Source of the DNA: an uncultured Oscillibacter sp.
GTDB lineage: Bacteria > Bacillota > Clostridia > Oscillospirales > Oscillospiraceae
Assembly: GCA_910576845.1 (NCBI GenBank)
Contig: CAJTJA010000001.1
Coordinates: forward strand, 1-64,000
Direction: 5' to 3'
DNA: 64,000 nucleotides
Shown: positions 57,422 through 64,000 of the stretch, piece by piece
Layout: each line of letters opens with the position of its first letter
Numbering within the stretch: the first letter of the stretch is position 1
Notes under the pieces: model-generated
Told to the model about the DNA's origin: nothing
Seen by the model: the letters and a program-made list of their open reading frames with translations, nothing else
Databases searched by the model: none
Made by a program: the position numbers and the translations under genes

Positions 57422-57769
57422 ACGACTTCTGAACACCTGCACCACTGCTCACGCCGGGCCGCTCAAAGGGCATTCCGCATCACCGCCCATGCCATGAAGC
57501 CGGCAGCGCCGGAAAGCGGGGCAATGAAATCCGCTCTCGGCCCAAAATCCCATCCATGGCTTCCTCCTGATCTGGTTCATCAGCAAGAACCAAACCATCC
57601 GCCCGGAAATGGTGGATCACGGTATGAATACCCCGCCTGGCAGTCCCGCTCTTTACCCCGAACGCAAATCCGGAAAGACGGGTTATCCCCTGCCGCAGTC
57701 ACCGCCCAGAAGAGGGGCACGGCAGCTTTCCGCGCACGGACACAAATCTGTGCCGCCAGGATCATACCG
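57422..57769. other. Intergenic region with possible gene debris
   Basis: No intact gene. A minus-strand stretch ending at 57463 reads DFIAPLSGAAGFMAWAVMR in one frame, and MVWFLLMNQIRRKPWMGFW lies just upstream in another, as if a small membrane gene had been frameshifted. There is no ribosome site. Confidence 0.35.
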
Positions 57770-58804
57770 TCAATTCGAATCGCTGTCCAAATCCTCTTTC
57801 AATGGGGAATCGGAATCCTCGGTTTTTCCAGAGCCGGGAGCTTCATCGGCCTTTCCGGCAGGAAGCTCCGTTTCCAAATTCTCCGTTTCCGATGCCCCGG
57901 CGGCAGCCTGGGCCGCAAGACGGTTTACCTGCATGTTTTCGGGAGAACATTTTTTGATGCAAAGCTGATAGAAAAGTACGATGGCGGCCAGGGCGGCCAT
58001 GGCCGCGCTCAAAGCCTGGGAAACCCGAATAGGCTGGCCAAACAAGGTCCAGTCAAAGAGATACAGGCTGTCCGTCCGCAGTCCCTCAATCCAAGCCCGG
58101 CCCAAACCGTACCAGAGAAAATAGAACCACGTGTTTTCCCCGTCAAACCTGCGGCCTTTGGACACAACAGAGAGAATCAACAGCAGGCCCAGCAAATTCC
58201 AAAGACTCTCATAGAGGAAAGTAGGATGAACGTCGGCATACTGAGAGGCACTGACCCACACCCGCATCCTCCAGGGCAGATCGGTGAGACTGCCGAAAGC
58301 CTCGCGATTAATAAAGTTAGCCCAGCGGCCAATGATCTGCCCCAGGAGCAGCCCCATGACAGCCAAATCCGACATGGCCCCAAATTTAATTTTTTTATAG
58401 CGCGTATAGAAAAAGACTACCAGCGCTCCGGCAATAACGGTGCCGTAAATAGCAATGCCGCCATCCCAGATGGCAATCATCCGGCTCCAGTCCAGAGCGC
58501 CGGAAGCGTCCCGGTAAAGGTCCAGATAAAAAATGACATAGTAGATGCGGGATCCCAGGATGCAGCAGGGCACCGCCCAGAGCACCAGGTCCAGCACATG
58601 GTCCTCGGTCAGGCCGTAATGCTTCGCCTGTTTCATACACAGCAGCAGCCCGGCCAAAAAAGCGATTGCCAGAATAATACCATACCAATAAATGCCGTGG
58701 CCTATGTGTATGGCAATGGGATCAGGATTGAATTCCCAGTCCCCAAACAAGCCGGGAAAGCTGATGGGCATATCCTTCAGAGCGGTCAAAACAGGAGCGG
58801 ACAT
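57770..58804 (-). CDS. lgt: Prolipoprotein diacylglyceryl transferase
   Basis: A 344-residue seven-helix membrane enzyme that attaches diacylglycerol to the lipobox Cys of prolipoproteins. Motifs seen are WYGIILAIAFLAG, WDGGIAIYGTVIAG and the Lgt signature GRWANFINREAFG. A LGRAWIEGLRTDSLYL segment with catalytic Arg follows. An acidic, Pro/Ser-rich cytosolic tail of about 60 residues is an extension. ATG 58804 has AGGAGG upstream. It follows yfmH by 4 bases. Confidence 0.95.
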   Translation of the reverse strand: MSAPVLTALKDMPISFPGLFGDWEFNPDPIAIHIGHGIYWYGIILAIAFLAGLLLCMKQAKHYGLTEDHVLDLVLWAVPCCILGSRIYYVIFYLDLYRDASGALDWSRMIAIWDGGIAIYGTVIAGALVVFFYTRYKKIKFGAMSDLAVMGLLLGQIIGRWANFINREAFGSLTDLPWRMRVWVSASQYADVHPTFLYESLWNLLGLLLILSVVSKGRRFDGENTWFYFLWYGLGRAWIEGLRTDSLYLFDWTLFGQPIRVSQALSAAMAALAAIVLFYQLCIKKCSPENMQVNRLAAQAAAGASETENLETELPAGKADEAPGSGKTEDSDSPLKEDLDSDSN

Positions 58805-58808
58805 TCTC

Positions 58809-60080
58809 TCAAGCCTCCTTGGGAACAATTTCTGACAGCACCGCCCGATCCTCCGTCACACTCTCCCGGAGGAAGGCCAGCACATCCTCCTGCGTGACGG
58901 AGGCAAAGACCTGCGGGAAGCAGAGCGGATCATAACCGCCGAAGCAGCCTTCCGTAAGGGAAACAGCAATGTTTTCAAAAGAGTTCAGCCCCCGAAGATT
59001 AGAGCCAAAGTTGGCCCGAAGGGTCCGCTGGAAAAAGTCATCGTCCACGCCCTCCCGGACCAGCCGGTCCGCTTCTCCCTGAAGCTCCGTAGCCACGGTT
59101 TGCGGCTCCTTGCTCTCGCCTCCGGCATAGATACAGGCGGCCCCGGGCATCAGTTCAAAGGCGCCGCCAAAGCTGGAATTGATGAGCCCCCGGCTGTACA
59201 GCCTTTGATAGAACGGGCTGGACTCACCGAACAGCAGGTCGCAGGCAATGTCTCCCAAAACCATAGCCCGAAGACGCGCCTCGCCCTCCGGAACCGGGCG
59301 GCACTTAAACCCCGCCAAAAACTGGGGGCCGGAAACCTCCATTGCCAATCGGGTTTCCCGTTCCGCGACGCCATCCGGCTCTTCGCCGTAGTCTCTCTGG
59401 ATGACGGCCCCCCTCTCCTTTGGAAGAATCCGGCAGGCCATGTCTTCTATACGGACAGGGTCCACATTCCCCACCACTGTCAGGATCATGTTGGAGGGCG
59501 TATAAAAGGCTTTGTGGCAGTCATACAGCGTTTCCGCCGTGATGTGGGAAATACTCTCCACAGTGCCCGCAATGGATGTGCGGACCGTGTTAACACTGTA
59601 GAGCGCGCGAAGCGTGCGAATATAGAGCTGCCAGTCCGGATTATCCTCAATCATGCGGATTTCCTGGCCGATGATGCCCTGTTCCTTGGCGACGCTCTCC
59701 TCCGTGAAATAGGGAACAGAGACAAAGGATAAAAGAATCTCCAGATTTTCGTCAAAGTGGTCTGTGGAGTCGAAATAATAGCCGGTCATAGCGTTGGACG
59801 TAAAAGCATTGGGTTCCGCGCCGTTCTGAGCCAGCTTTTGAAGAGCGTTGCCCTCCTTCGTGTCAAACATCTTGTGTTCCAAATAGTGGGCAATGCCGGC
59901 AGGCGTATCCAGCCACTTGCCGTTCAGGCAGAAACGGGTATCCATCCCGCCGTAACGAGTGGCAAAGAAGGCATATTTTTTCGCATGGTCCGGCTTCGGA
60001 ACCACCCGGAGTTCCAGACCGTTGGGCAATGTCCGGCGATAGACGGTTTCACCCAGGGATTCATAAAAAACAGGCGTCAT
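58809..60080 (-). CDS. yfmH: M16-family zinc protease YfmH-like (active subunit)
   Basis: A 423-residue M16 peptidase. The inverted zinc motif HxxEH is present in GIAHYLEHKMFDTKEG near residue 65, with the distal Glu region EQGIIGQEIRMIEDNP. In Bacillus the YfmF/YfmH pair is linked to processing that affects the EF-P 5-aminopentanol modification. Its start overlaps the stop of the YfmF-like gene (ATGA), so the two subunits are coupled. Confidence 0.93.
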   Translation of the reverse strand: MTPVFYESLGETVYRRTLPNGLELRVVPKPDHAKKYAFFATRYGGMDTRFCLNGKWLDTPAGIAHYLEHKMFDTKEGNALQKLAQNGAEPNAFTSNAMTGYYFDSTDHFDENLEILLSFVSVPYFTEESVAKEQGIIGQEIRMIEDNPDWQLYIRTLRALYSVNTVRTSIAGTVESISHITAETLYDCHKAFYTPSNMILTVVGNVDPVRIEDMACRILPKERGAVIQRDYGEEPDGVAERETRLAMEVSGPQFLAGFKCRPVPEGEARLRAMVLGDIACDLLFGESSPFYQRLYSRGLINSSFGGAFELMPGAACIYAGGESKEPQTVATELQGEADRLVREGVDDDFFQRTLRANFGSNLRGLNSFENIAVSLTEGCFGGYDPLCFPQVFASVTQEDVLAFLRESVTEDRAVLSEIVPKEA

Positions 60081-61339
60081 ACCTCAGCTTCCTTTCCCCG
60101 CAGGAAATACACGGTGTCCAGCTTCACCGTACCCATGGCCTCAAAAATACGCTCCGGCACAATCTCCCGGACTTTTTCCGCCAGCTCTTCCGGGGACTCG
60201 TCCCAGCCGGTTGCAGCCTGTCCCAGATAAAAGTTTTCCAGCTTGCCCTGAGAGTCGCCCATGGAGGCGTAAGCATTCAAGAGCGTACTCTTGGCGGCCT
60301 CCAATTCCCAATCCTCCAGATTGCCTTTTTGGACAGCCGCGAGCTGGGCCATGATTTCGTCGCAGGATTTCTGATAGTTCTCAAACTCAATGCCGGAGGA
60401 AACGGTAATCAGCCCCTTCTGCCGGTGATAGGTGGAAGAGGCGTAATAACACAGCGACAGCTTTTCCCGAACGTTCAGAAAGAGCTTGGAATTGCTGCTG
60501 CCGCCAAACAGAGTATTGCCCACCAGCAAAGCGGCGGCGTCCCTGCTGCCGCAGGAAAAGCCCATGCCCAGCTTCCCCTGAGTAACATCCAAACGCTCCG
60601 TAATCACCCGGGGTTCCTCCGGAGCGGTGTGAGGCGTCAGGGCAGGCAGTGCCTCCACAGCAGTCCTGGGCAGGCCTGCCAGAGCAGAGCGCAGAGCTTC
60701 TTCCACCCGTTCCTGCCCGGCGCTTCCGCTGTAGAATATCTCCAGCCGGGCCGAAGAAATCAACTCCCGATAAGCCTTGTACAGCAGCTGAGGATGAAGG
60801 GCCGCCGTAATCTGCTCATTGCCCAGGCGGGGAATCCCGTAAGGTTCGCCGGTGCACATCTCCTGGAGAAGCCGGCTGTCGGCATAGGCCCGCTTATCAT
60901 TCAGAATGCTGCGGATGGCGTCCATAAGGTTCGTCTTCTCGCTCTCAAAATAGTCCGTCAAAAAATGTCCATCCTGCGTAACAGGGTCACAGATCAACTC
61001 CCCCAAAAGGGCGGCGGCAGGCTCCAGCAGCCGTTCCCCGCCGGGGACAAAGCTGTCGTCGATCAGGCTGGCAACAAAGCCTACGCACTGCGCCTCTCCC
61101 TTTTTGCGGATCGTAACGTCGATTCTGGCGCCGTAAAGCTTATCCAGACGTGCAGAAAGCGCCCCCATGTCCGGGCAGGCAGTGGTGCCCCGGCGCAGGA
61201 CAGAGGCAAGGAGGGCATTGGCCGAGGCCGTCTCCCACCGCTGTGGAACGACAAACTGGGCGGAAAGCAGGCTGGTCTTAAATTTCTTCGCCGGCAGATA
61301 TGTGAGAAACACGCCGCTGGCGAGTTCAGTTCTTGTCAC
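60077..61339 (-). CDS. yfmF: M16-family protein YfmF-like (inactive subunit)
   Basis: A 420-residue M16-fold protein that lacks the HxxEH zinc site; the corresponding region reads LLASVLRRGTTACPDMGAL. It has the paired-domain layout and MGFSCGSRDAAALLVGNTLFGG in the second half. It probably dimerises with YfmH as the non-catalytic half. The start is GTG 61339, 8 bases after AAAGGAG; the upstream extension of the frame overlaps the promoter. Confidence 0.9.
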   Translation of the reverse strand: MTRTELASGVFLTYLPAKKFKTSLLSAQFVVPQRWETASANALLASVLRRGTTACPDMGALSARLDKLYGARIDVTIRKKGEAQCVGFVASLIDDSFVPGGERLLEPAAALLGELICDPVTQDGHFLTDYFESEKTNLMDAIRSILNDKRAYADSRLLQEMCTGEPYGIPRLGNEQITAALHPQLLYKAYRELISSARLEIFYSGSAGQERVEEALRSALAGLPRTAVEALPALTPHTAPEEPRVITERLDVTQGKLGMGFSCGSRDAAALLVGNTLFGGSSNSKLFLNVREKLSLCYYASSTYHRQKGLITVSSGIEFENYQKSCDEIMAQLAAVQKGNLEDWELEAAKSTLLNAYASMGDSQGKLENFYLGQAATGWDESPEELAEKVREIVPERIFEAMGTVKLDTVYFLRGKEAEV

Positions 61340-61407
61340 AGAGTTCACTCCTTTTGTGAAATCAGAATCTGCTGTTAGCTTTATGCCAATTTTACTATTT
61401 GTATCCA

Positions 61408-61436
61408 AGTATATACTGAATACGGCGGGATTGCAA
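61408..61436 (-). promoter_or_regulatory. Promoter of the yfmF-yfmH-lgt operon
   Basis: On the minus strand, TTGCAA (61436-61431), 17 bases, TATACT (61413-61408). Confidence 0.7.
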
Positions 61437-61540
61437 GAGCCAGACCCATTTGACCCTTTTCTCTTTCGAATTGACGCCCCAAAACTCCGGAGGTATATTT
61501 TTTCCCTCCAGAACATAGGTTGTCCCAGAGGTGAATGTTC

Positions 61541-62749
61541 ATGAAACAAAAGAGCTTCTTCCCGAGACTGCTCCGGCGGCTGGAGTCGGCAGCGCTGGCT
61601 GCCGGAACGCTGTGGGTTGTCTTTGTCACAGCCGGCAGCGATACCGTGTCTTCTGCCGCCGCGGCCCTGGCGGAGGCCTTGCCGGAGCAGATGCTCCGCT
61701 GGGAGCTGGGGGATCTGTGGCGGCAGGACGGTCTCTCCCCGGCGGCGGCCCTGACCATCGGAGAATCCCCGCTTTTGTCGGCGGCCAGAGGAGAACTGGA
61801 GGAACTAAGAGCCCTAGAGCGTCAGGAGCCGGCGGAAGAGGATGGAGAAACAGAAACTCCCGCGGCAGTACCGGTGGAGGAAACTCCGGTAGACGCCGCC
61901 ACCCCCGCAGAGGACAACGGCGTTCCCGCCAAGACACTGATTCCCACAGACCCCAACGGTTATACCGTTTGCGGGCGGGTCTATATCAGCAATTCCACCA
62001 GCTACGAGCTGTCTGTCCCGGAGCTGCAGGAGCCCTTTGCGGCGGCGCTTGAGGAAGAGGGGCCGCAGCTCTTAATCTTACATACACATGGCAGCGAGTC
62101 CTACACCCCCGCACCGGGGGCTGAAATCGTCTGGTCTGGAAATTACCGAACCACCGACTACCGGTACAATGTGGTAAAAGTGGGAGATGAAATGGCTGAA
62201 GTGTTCAGCCAGGCAGGCATCTCCGTCCTCCATGACCGGACATTGTATGACTATCCCTCTTATACCGGGGCCTATGACCGCGCCCTGGCGTCTATCCAGC
62301 GCTATCTGGAGCAGTATCCCTCCATCCGTTTTATCCTGGACGTTCACCGGGACGCTATTGAGGACGGGCAGGGAAACCAATACAAAGTCGTGTCCGAAAT
62401 TGAAGGGGTTGGAACGCCGGCACAGATGTCTCTGGTCATCGGCAGCGACGGCAGCGGCTTAACCCACCCGGACTGGCCGGAAAACCTGAAGCTCGCGGCG
62501 GCGGTGCAGCAGGACATTCTGGAACATTACCCAACCCTGATGCGTCCGGTGCTGCTGCGGAACTCCCGGTATAACCAGCACGCTGTCACAGGCTCCCTGC
62601 TGGTAGAGGTAGGCGCCGCCGGGAATTCCCCCGAGGAGGCCGTCCTGGCCGGAAAACTTTTTGCCGGGCGAATGGCGGATGTCTTAATAAAAAAACAAAC
62701 TGAGGCGGCAGAGCTTCAGAGCAGGTCCGCAGACGCGGTTCCACAATGA
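61541..62749 (+). CDS. spoIIP: Stage II sporulation protein P (SpoIIP)
   Basis: A 402-residue sporulation enzyme. A membrane anchor lies near residues 15-35. A Glu/Pro/Ala-rich linker (about 85-130) precedes the amidase/endopeptidase domain with LLILHTHGSESYTPA, the RTTDYRYNVVKVG stretch, FILDVHRDAIEDGQG and ENLKLAAAVQQ. With SpoIID and SpoIIM it degrades septal peptidoglycan during engulfment. ATG 61541 lies 7 bases after GAGGTG; an ATG two codons earlier is too close. A strong terminator follows. Confidence 0.94.
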   Translation: MKQKSFFPRLLRRLESAALAAGTLWVVFVTAGSDTVSSAAAALAEALPEQMLRWELGDLWRQDGLSPAAALTIGESPLLSAARGELEELRALERQEPAEEDGETETPAAVPVEETPVDAATPAEDNGVPAKTLIPTDPNGYTVCGRVYISNSTSYELSVPELQEPFAAALEEEGPQLLILHTHGSESYTPAPGAEIVWSGNYRTTDYRYNVVKVGDEMAEVFSQAGISVLHDRTLYDYPSYTGAYDRALASIQRYLEQYPSIRFILDVHRDAIEDGQGNQYKVVSEIEGVGTPAQMSLVIGSDGSGLTHPDWPENLKLAAAVQQDILEHYPTLMRPVLLRNSRYNQHAVTGSLLVEVGAAGNSPEEAVLAGKLFAGRMADVLIKKQTEAAELQSRSADAVPQ

Positions 62750-62788
62750 TTCCTCCGTCTCATTTTCTCCCTTTCACAAGCCCCCCGC

Positions 62789-62828
62789 AGCGCCGGCAGA
62801 TAACTGCACGGCGCTTTTTTTGTTTTTT
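62789..62828 (+). terminator. Terminator of spoIIP
   Basis: AGCGCC (62789-62794) pairs with GGCGCT (62810-62815), with an inner GCAG/CTGC pairing, followed by two T runs. Confidence 0.85.
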
Positions 62829-62841
62829 TCTGATTCGCTCT

Positions 62842-62870
62842 TGCAACCTCTCCACTGGAAAACGTACAAT
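62842..62870 (+). promoter_or_regulatory. ECF-type autoregulated promoter
   Basis: TGCAAC (62842-62847), 15 bases, CGTACAAT (62863-62870). The AAC / CGT pair is the usual recognition signature of ECF sigma factors, so the sigma factor downstream probably drives its own gene. Confidence 0.65.
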
Positions 62871-62918
62871 TTATAGTGAAAGGCGCTTTTCAAAATCTCC
62901 GCAGGAGAGGAGACTTCT

Positions 62919-63476
62919 ATGGACGACCATACGATTATTGAGCTCTACTGGGCCCGCGCAGAGGATGCCATTCAGGAAACCGCGGCCAAATACGGCAGAT
63001 TATGCCGTGTGATTGTGGGAAATATTCTCATAAATCCTGACGACAGCGAAGAATGTGTAAACGACACTTATTGGGGACTTTGGAACGCCATGCCGCCCCA
63101 CCGTCCCCACCGTCTCGCTGTGTTCATAGGGCGGGTAGCCCGAAACCTGGCCCTGAAAAAATTTGACTACCTCACCGCCGCGAAAAGGAATCCAACAGCC
63201 CTTTGCTCTCTGGAGGAACTGGGAGACTGTGTTTCAGGCAGAACAGCGCCGGAATCCGAGCTGGAAAACCGCAGAATAGAAGAGGCCATCACCGGATTTC
63301 TCCAACAGCAGCGAGAGGAACAGCGGAATGTTTTTTTGCTGAGATATTGGTATTTTGAATCCATTGACAGTATCTGCCGCCGCACAGGCTTCGGAAAAAG
63401 CAAAATAAAATCCATGCTCCGCCGTACCCGGCAGAAATTGCGGGAGCATCTGGAACAGGAGGAAATTGAACTATGA
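62919..63476 (+). CDS. ECF-type RNA polymerase sigma factor
   Basis: A 185-residue sigma-70-family factor. Region 2 (about 20-90) includes NPDDSEECVNDTYWGLWNAM and VFIGRVARNLALKKFDYL. Region 4 (about 120-180) includes EEQRNVFLLRYWYFESIDSI and FGKSKIKSMLRRTRQKLREH. It directs RNA polymerase to stress or envelope genes when released from its partner. GGAGAGGAG precedes the ATG. Its stop overlaps the start of the putative anti-sigma gene. Confidence 0.93.
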   Translation: MDDHTIIELYWARAEDAIQETAAKYGRLCRVIVGNILINPDDSEECVNDTYWGLWNAMPPHRPHRLAVFIGRVARNLALKKFDYLTAAKRNPTALCSLEELGDCVSGRTAPESELENRRIEEAITGFLQQQREEQRNVFLLRYWYFESIDSICRRTGFGKSKIKSMLRRTRQKLREHLEQEEIEL

Positions 63477-64000
63477 ATCAACGGCAATTATCCGACCGCA
63501 TCGGAAACGTGGAGGAAGAACTGATTCATCAGGCTGCAAAAACGCCTGATTACGCCGCGCGGAGAAGGAAAAGCAGCCTGCGCCGTCTGGTGTCTTTGGC
63601 GGCAGTCATTGCACTGATGGCCATCAGCTTTACCACGGGGGCCCTCGCCTTCAGCCGGGAAACCATCGTGGAGACCCCGGCAGAGCAGGAAACACTGGAG
63701 CTGACGAAGCTGGGCTTGACGCTGATCCTGCCGCAGAGCTGGAAGGGCCGCTATGAGCTGATAGAGTGGGAGGGGCAATATGTGGTGGTCTGTCCCGAGG
63801 TCCGGGAGGCGGCCCTGGCTCAGGCCAGGGCGGAATGGGCCGGGGGCGAAATGGAGTGGCCGGAGGAGCTGGACCGGAATCCCTTCTCCGGAGGAATGCT
63901 GTTCTACATCTTCGGCATCCCCGAGGCCCTGACGCCGGAGCAGCTCCCCGACAGCGACTGGGGCTCCTTCGCCGAGTTTACCGAGACCCGCTACCTGCTG
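63473..64000 (+). CDS. Putative anti-sigma factor, membrane-anchored (3' truncated by window)
   Basis: At least 176 residues, running off the window end. The N-terminal 35 residues are charged and cytosolic (MNQRQLSDRIGNVEEELI). A basic stop-transfer stretch RRRKSSLRRL and a membrane helix (about 39-60, LVSLAAVIALMAISFTTGA) follow, then an extracytoplasmic domain with LGLTLILPQSWKGRYELIE. The start at 63473 overlaps the sigma stop by ATGA, the standard sigma/anti-sigma layout. The outer domain probably senses an envelope signal. Confidence 0.8.
   Translation, partial: MNQRQLSDRIGNVEEELIHQAAKTPDYAARRRKSSLRRLVSLAAVIALMAISFTTGALAFSRETIVETPAEQETLELTKLGLTLILPQSWKGRYELIEWEGQYVVVCPEVREAALAQARAEWAGGEMEWPEELDRNPFSGGMLFYIFGIPEALTPEQLPDSDWGSFAEFTETRYLL

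Overview
The window is a GC-rich (roughly 55-60%), densely packed chromosomal segment. It most likely comes from a spore-forming anaerobic Firmicute of class Clostridia, probably the Oscillospiraceae/Oscillibacter-Flavonifractor group. This rests on spoIIP, an FprA flavodiiron protein, Rrf2 and ECF regulators, strong AGGAGG ribosome sites, sigma-A promoters with 16-17 bp spacers, M-box and FMN riboswitches, and Gram-positive cell-wall genes. The lineage is inferred from gene content, because no rRNA is present.

Layout. 1-3480: end of an ABC exporter, YlmH, two small DUF genes, an XpaC-like membrane protein and a zinc-ribbon membrane protein. 3.6-10.5 kb: HtpG, a MarR-MATE efflux pair, a haemolysin-III protein behind a long palindrome, and DNA polymerase IV. 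10.7-17.6 kb: FMN riboswitch-RibU, a DtxR-like regulator, and a purine-catabolism-like block (SsnA behind a candidate attenuator RNA, an AT-rich orphan, YgfK). 18.1-28.7 kb: Ddl-MurF, an ABC-F protein, a YdcF protein, a flavodoxin, PrfA, a TsaC/Sua5-CoaE fusion and an M18 aminopeptidase. 28.7-32.8 kb: a TauE/SafE transporter and an aspartate/glutamate racemase-like gene with a DAACS symporter, next to an autoregulated GntR gene.

32.9-37.3 kb is accessory DNA around tRNA-Gln(CTG). It holds gene remnants, an integrase pseudogene whose catalytic tyrosine codon is broken by a frameshift, a secreted SLH protein with a truncated duplicate, and a compact locus with every hallmark of a type I toxin-antitoxin system. 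That locus has a 26-residue holin-like toxin, a sequestered Shine-Dalgarno and a convergent small RNA. An M-box riboswitch-MgtE follows.

37.3-49 kb: MgtE, two HAD phosphatases, a split TSUP transporter, DUF1540, a secreted Cys/His protein with five 36-residue repeats, HtrA, a pentapeptide protein, 3-methyladenine glycosylase, an EamA transporter, a TagA-type glycosyltransferase with thymidylate kinase, and a Cys/Gly/Asn-repeat membrane peptide. 49-57.4 kb: MltG-U32 protease (yrrL-yrrN-like synteny), a COG2509 flavoprotein, and a redox cluster made of Rrf2, an acyl-CoA dehydrogenase/EtfA/rubredoxin fusion, a small unknown ORF and FprA. 57.7-64 kb: a yfmF-yfmH-lgt operon, SpoIIP, and an ECF sigma/anti-sigma pair with an ECF-type autopromoter, cut by the window end.

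The most notable items are the type I toxin-antitoxin-like locus (about 35.94-36.35 kb), the terminator/antiterminator leader of ssnA, the acyl-CoA dehydrogenase-EtfA-rubredoxin fusion beside FprA, the Sua5-CoaE fusion, and two Cys-rich repeat proteins.
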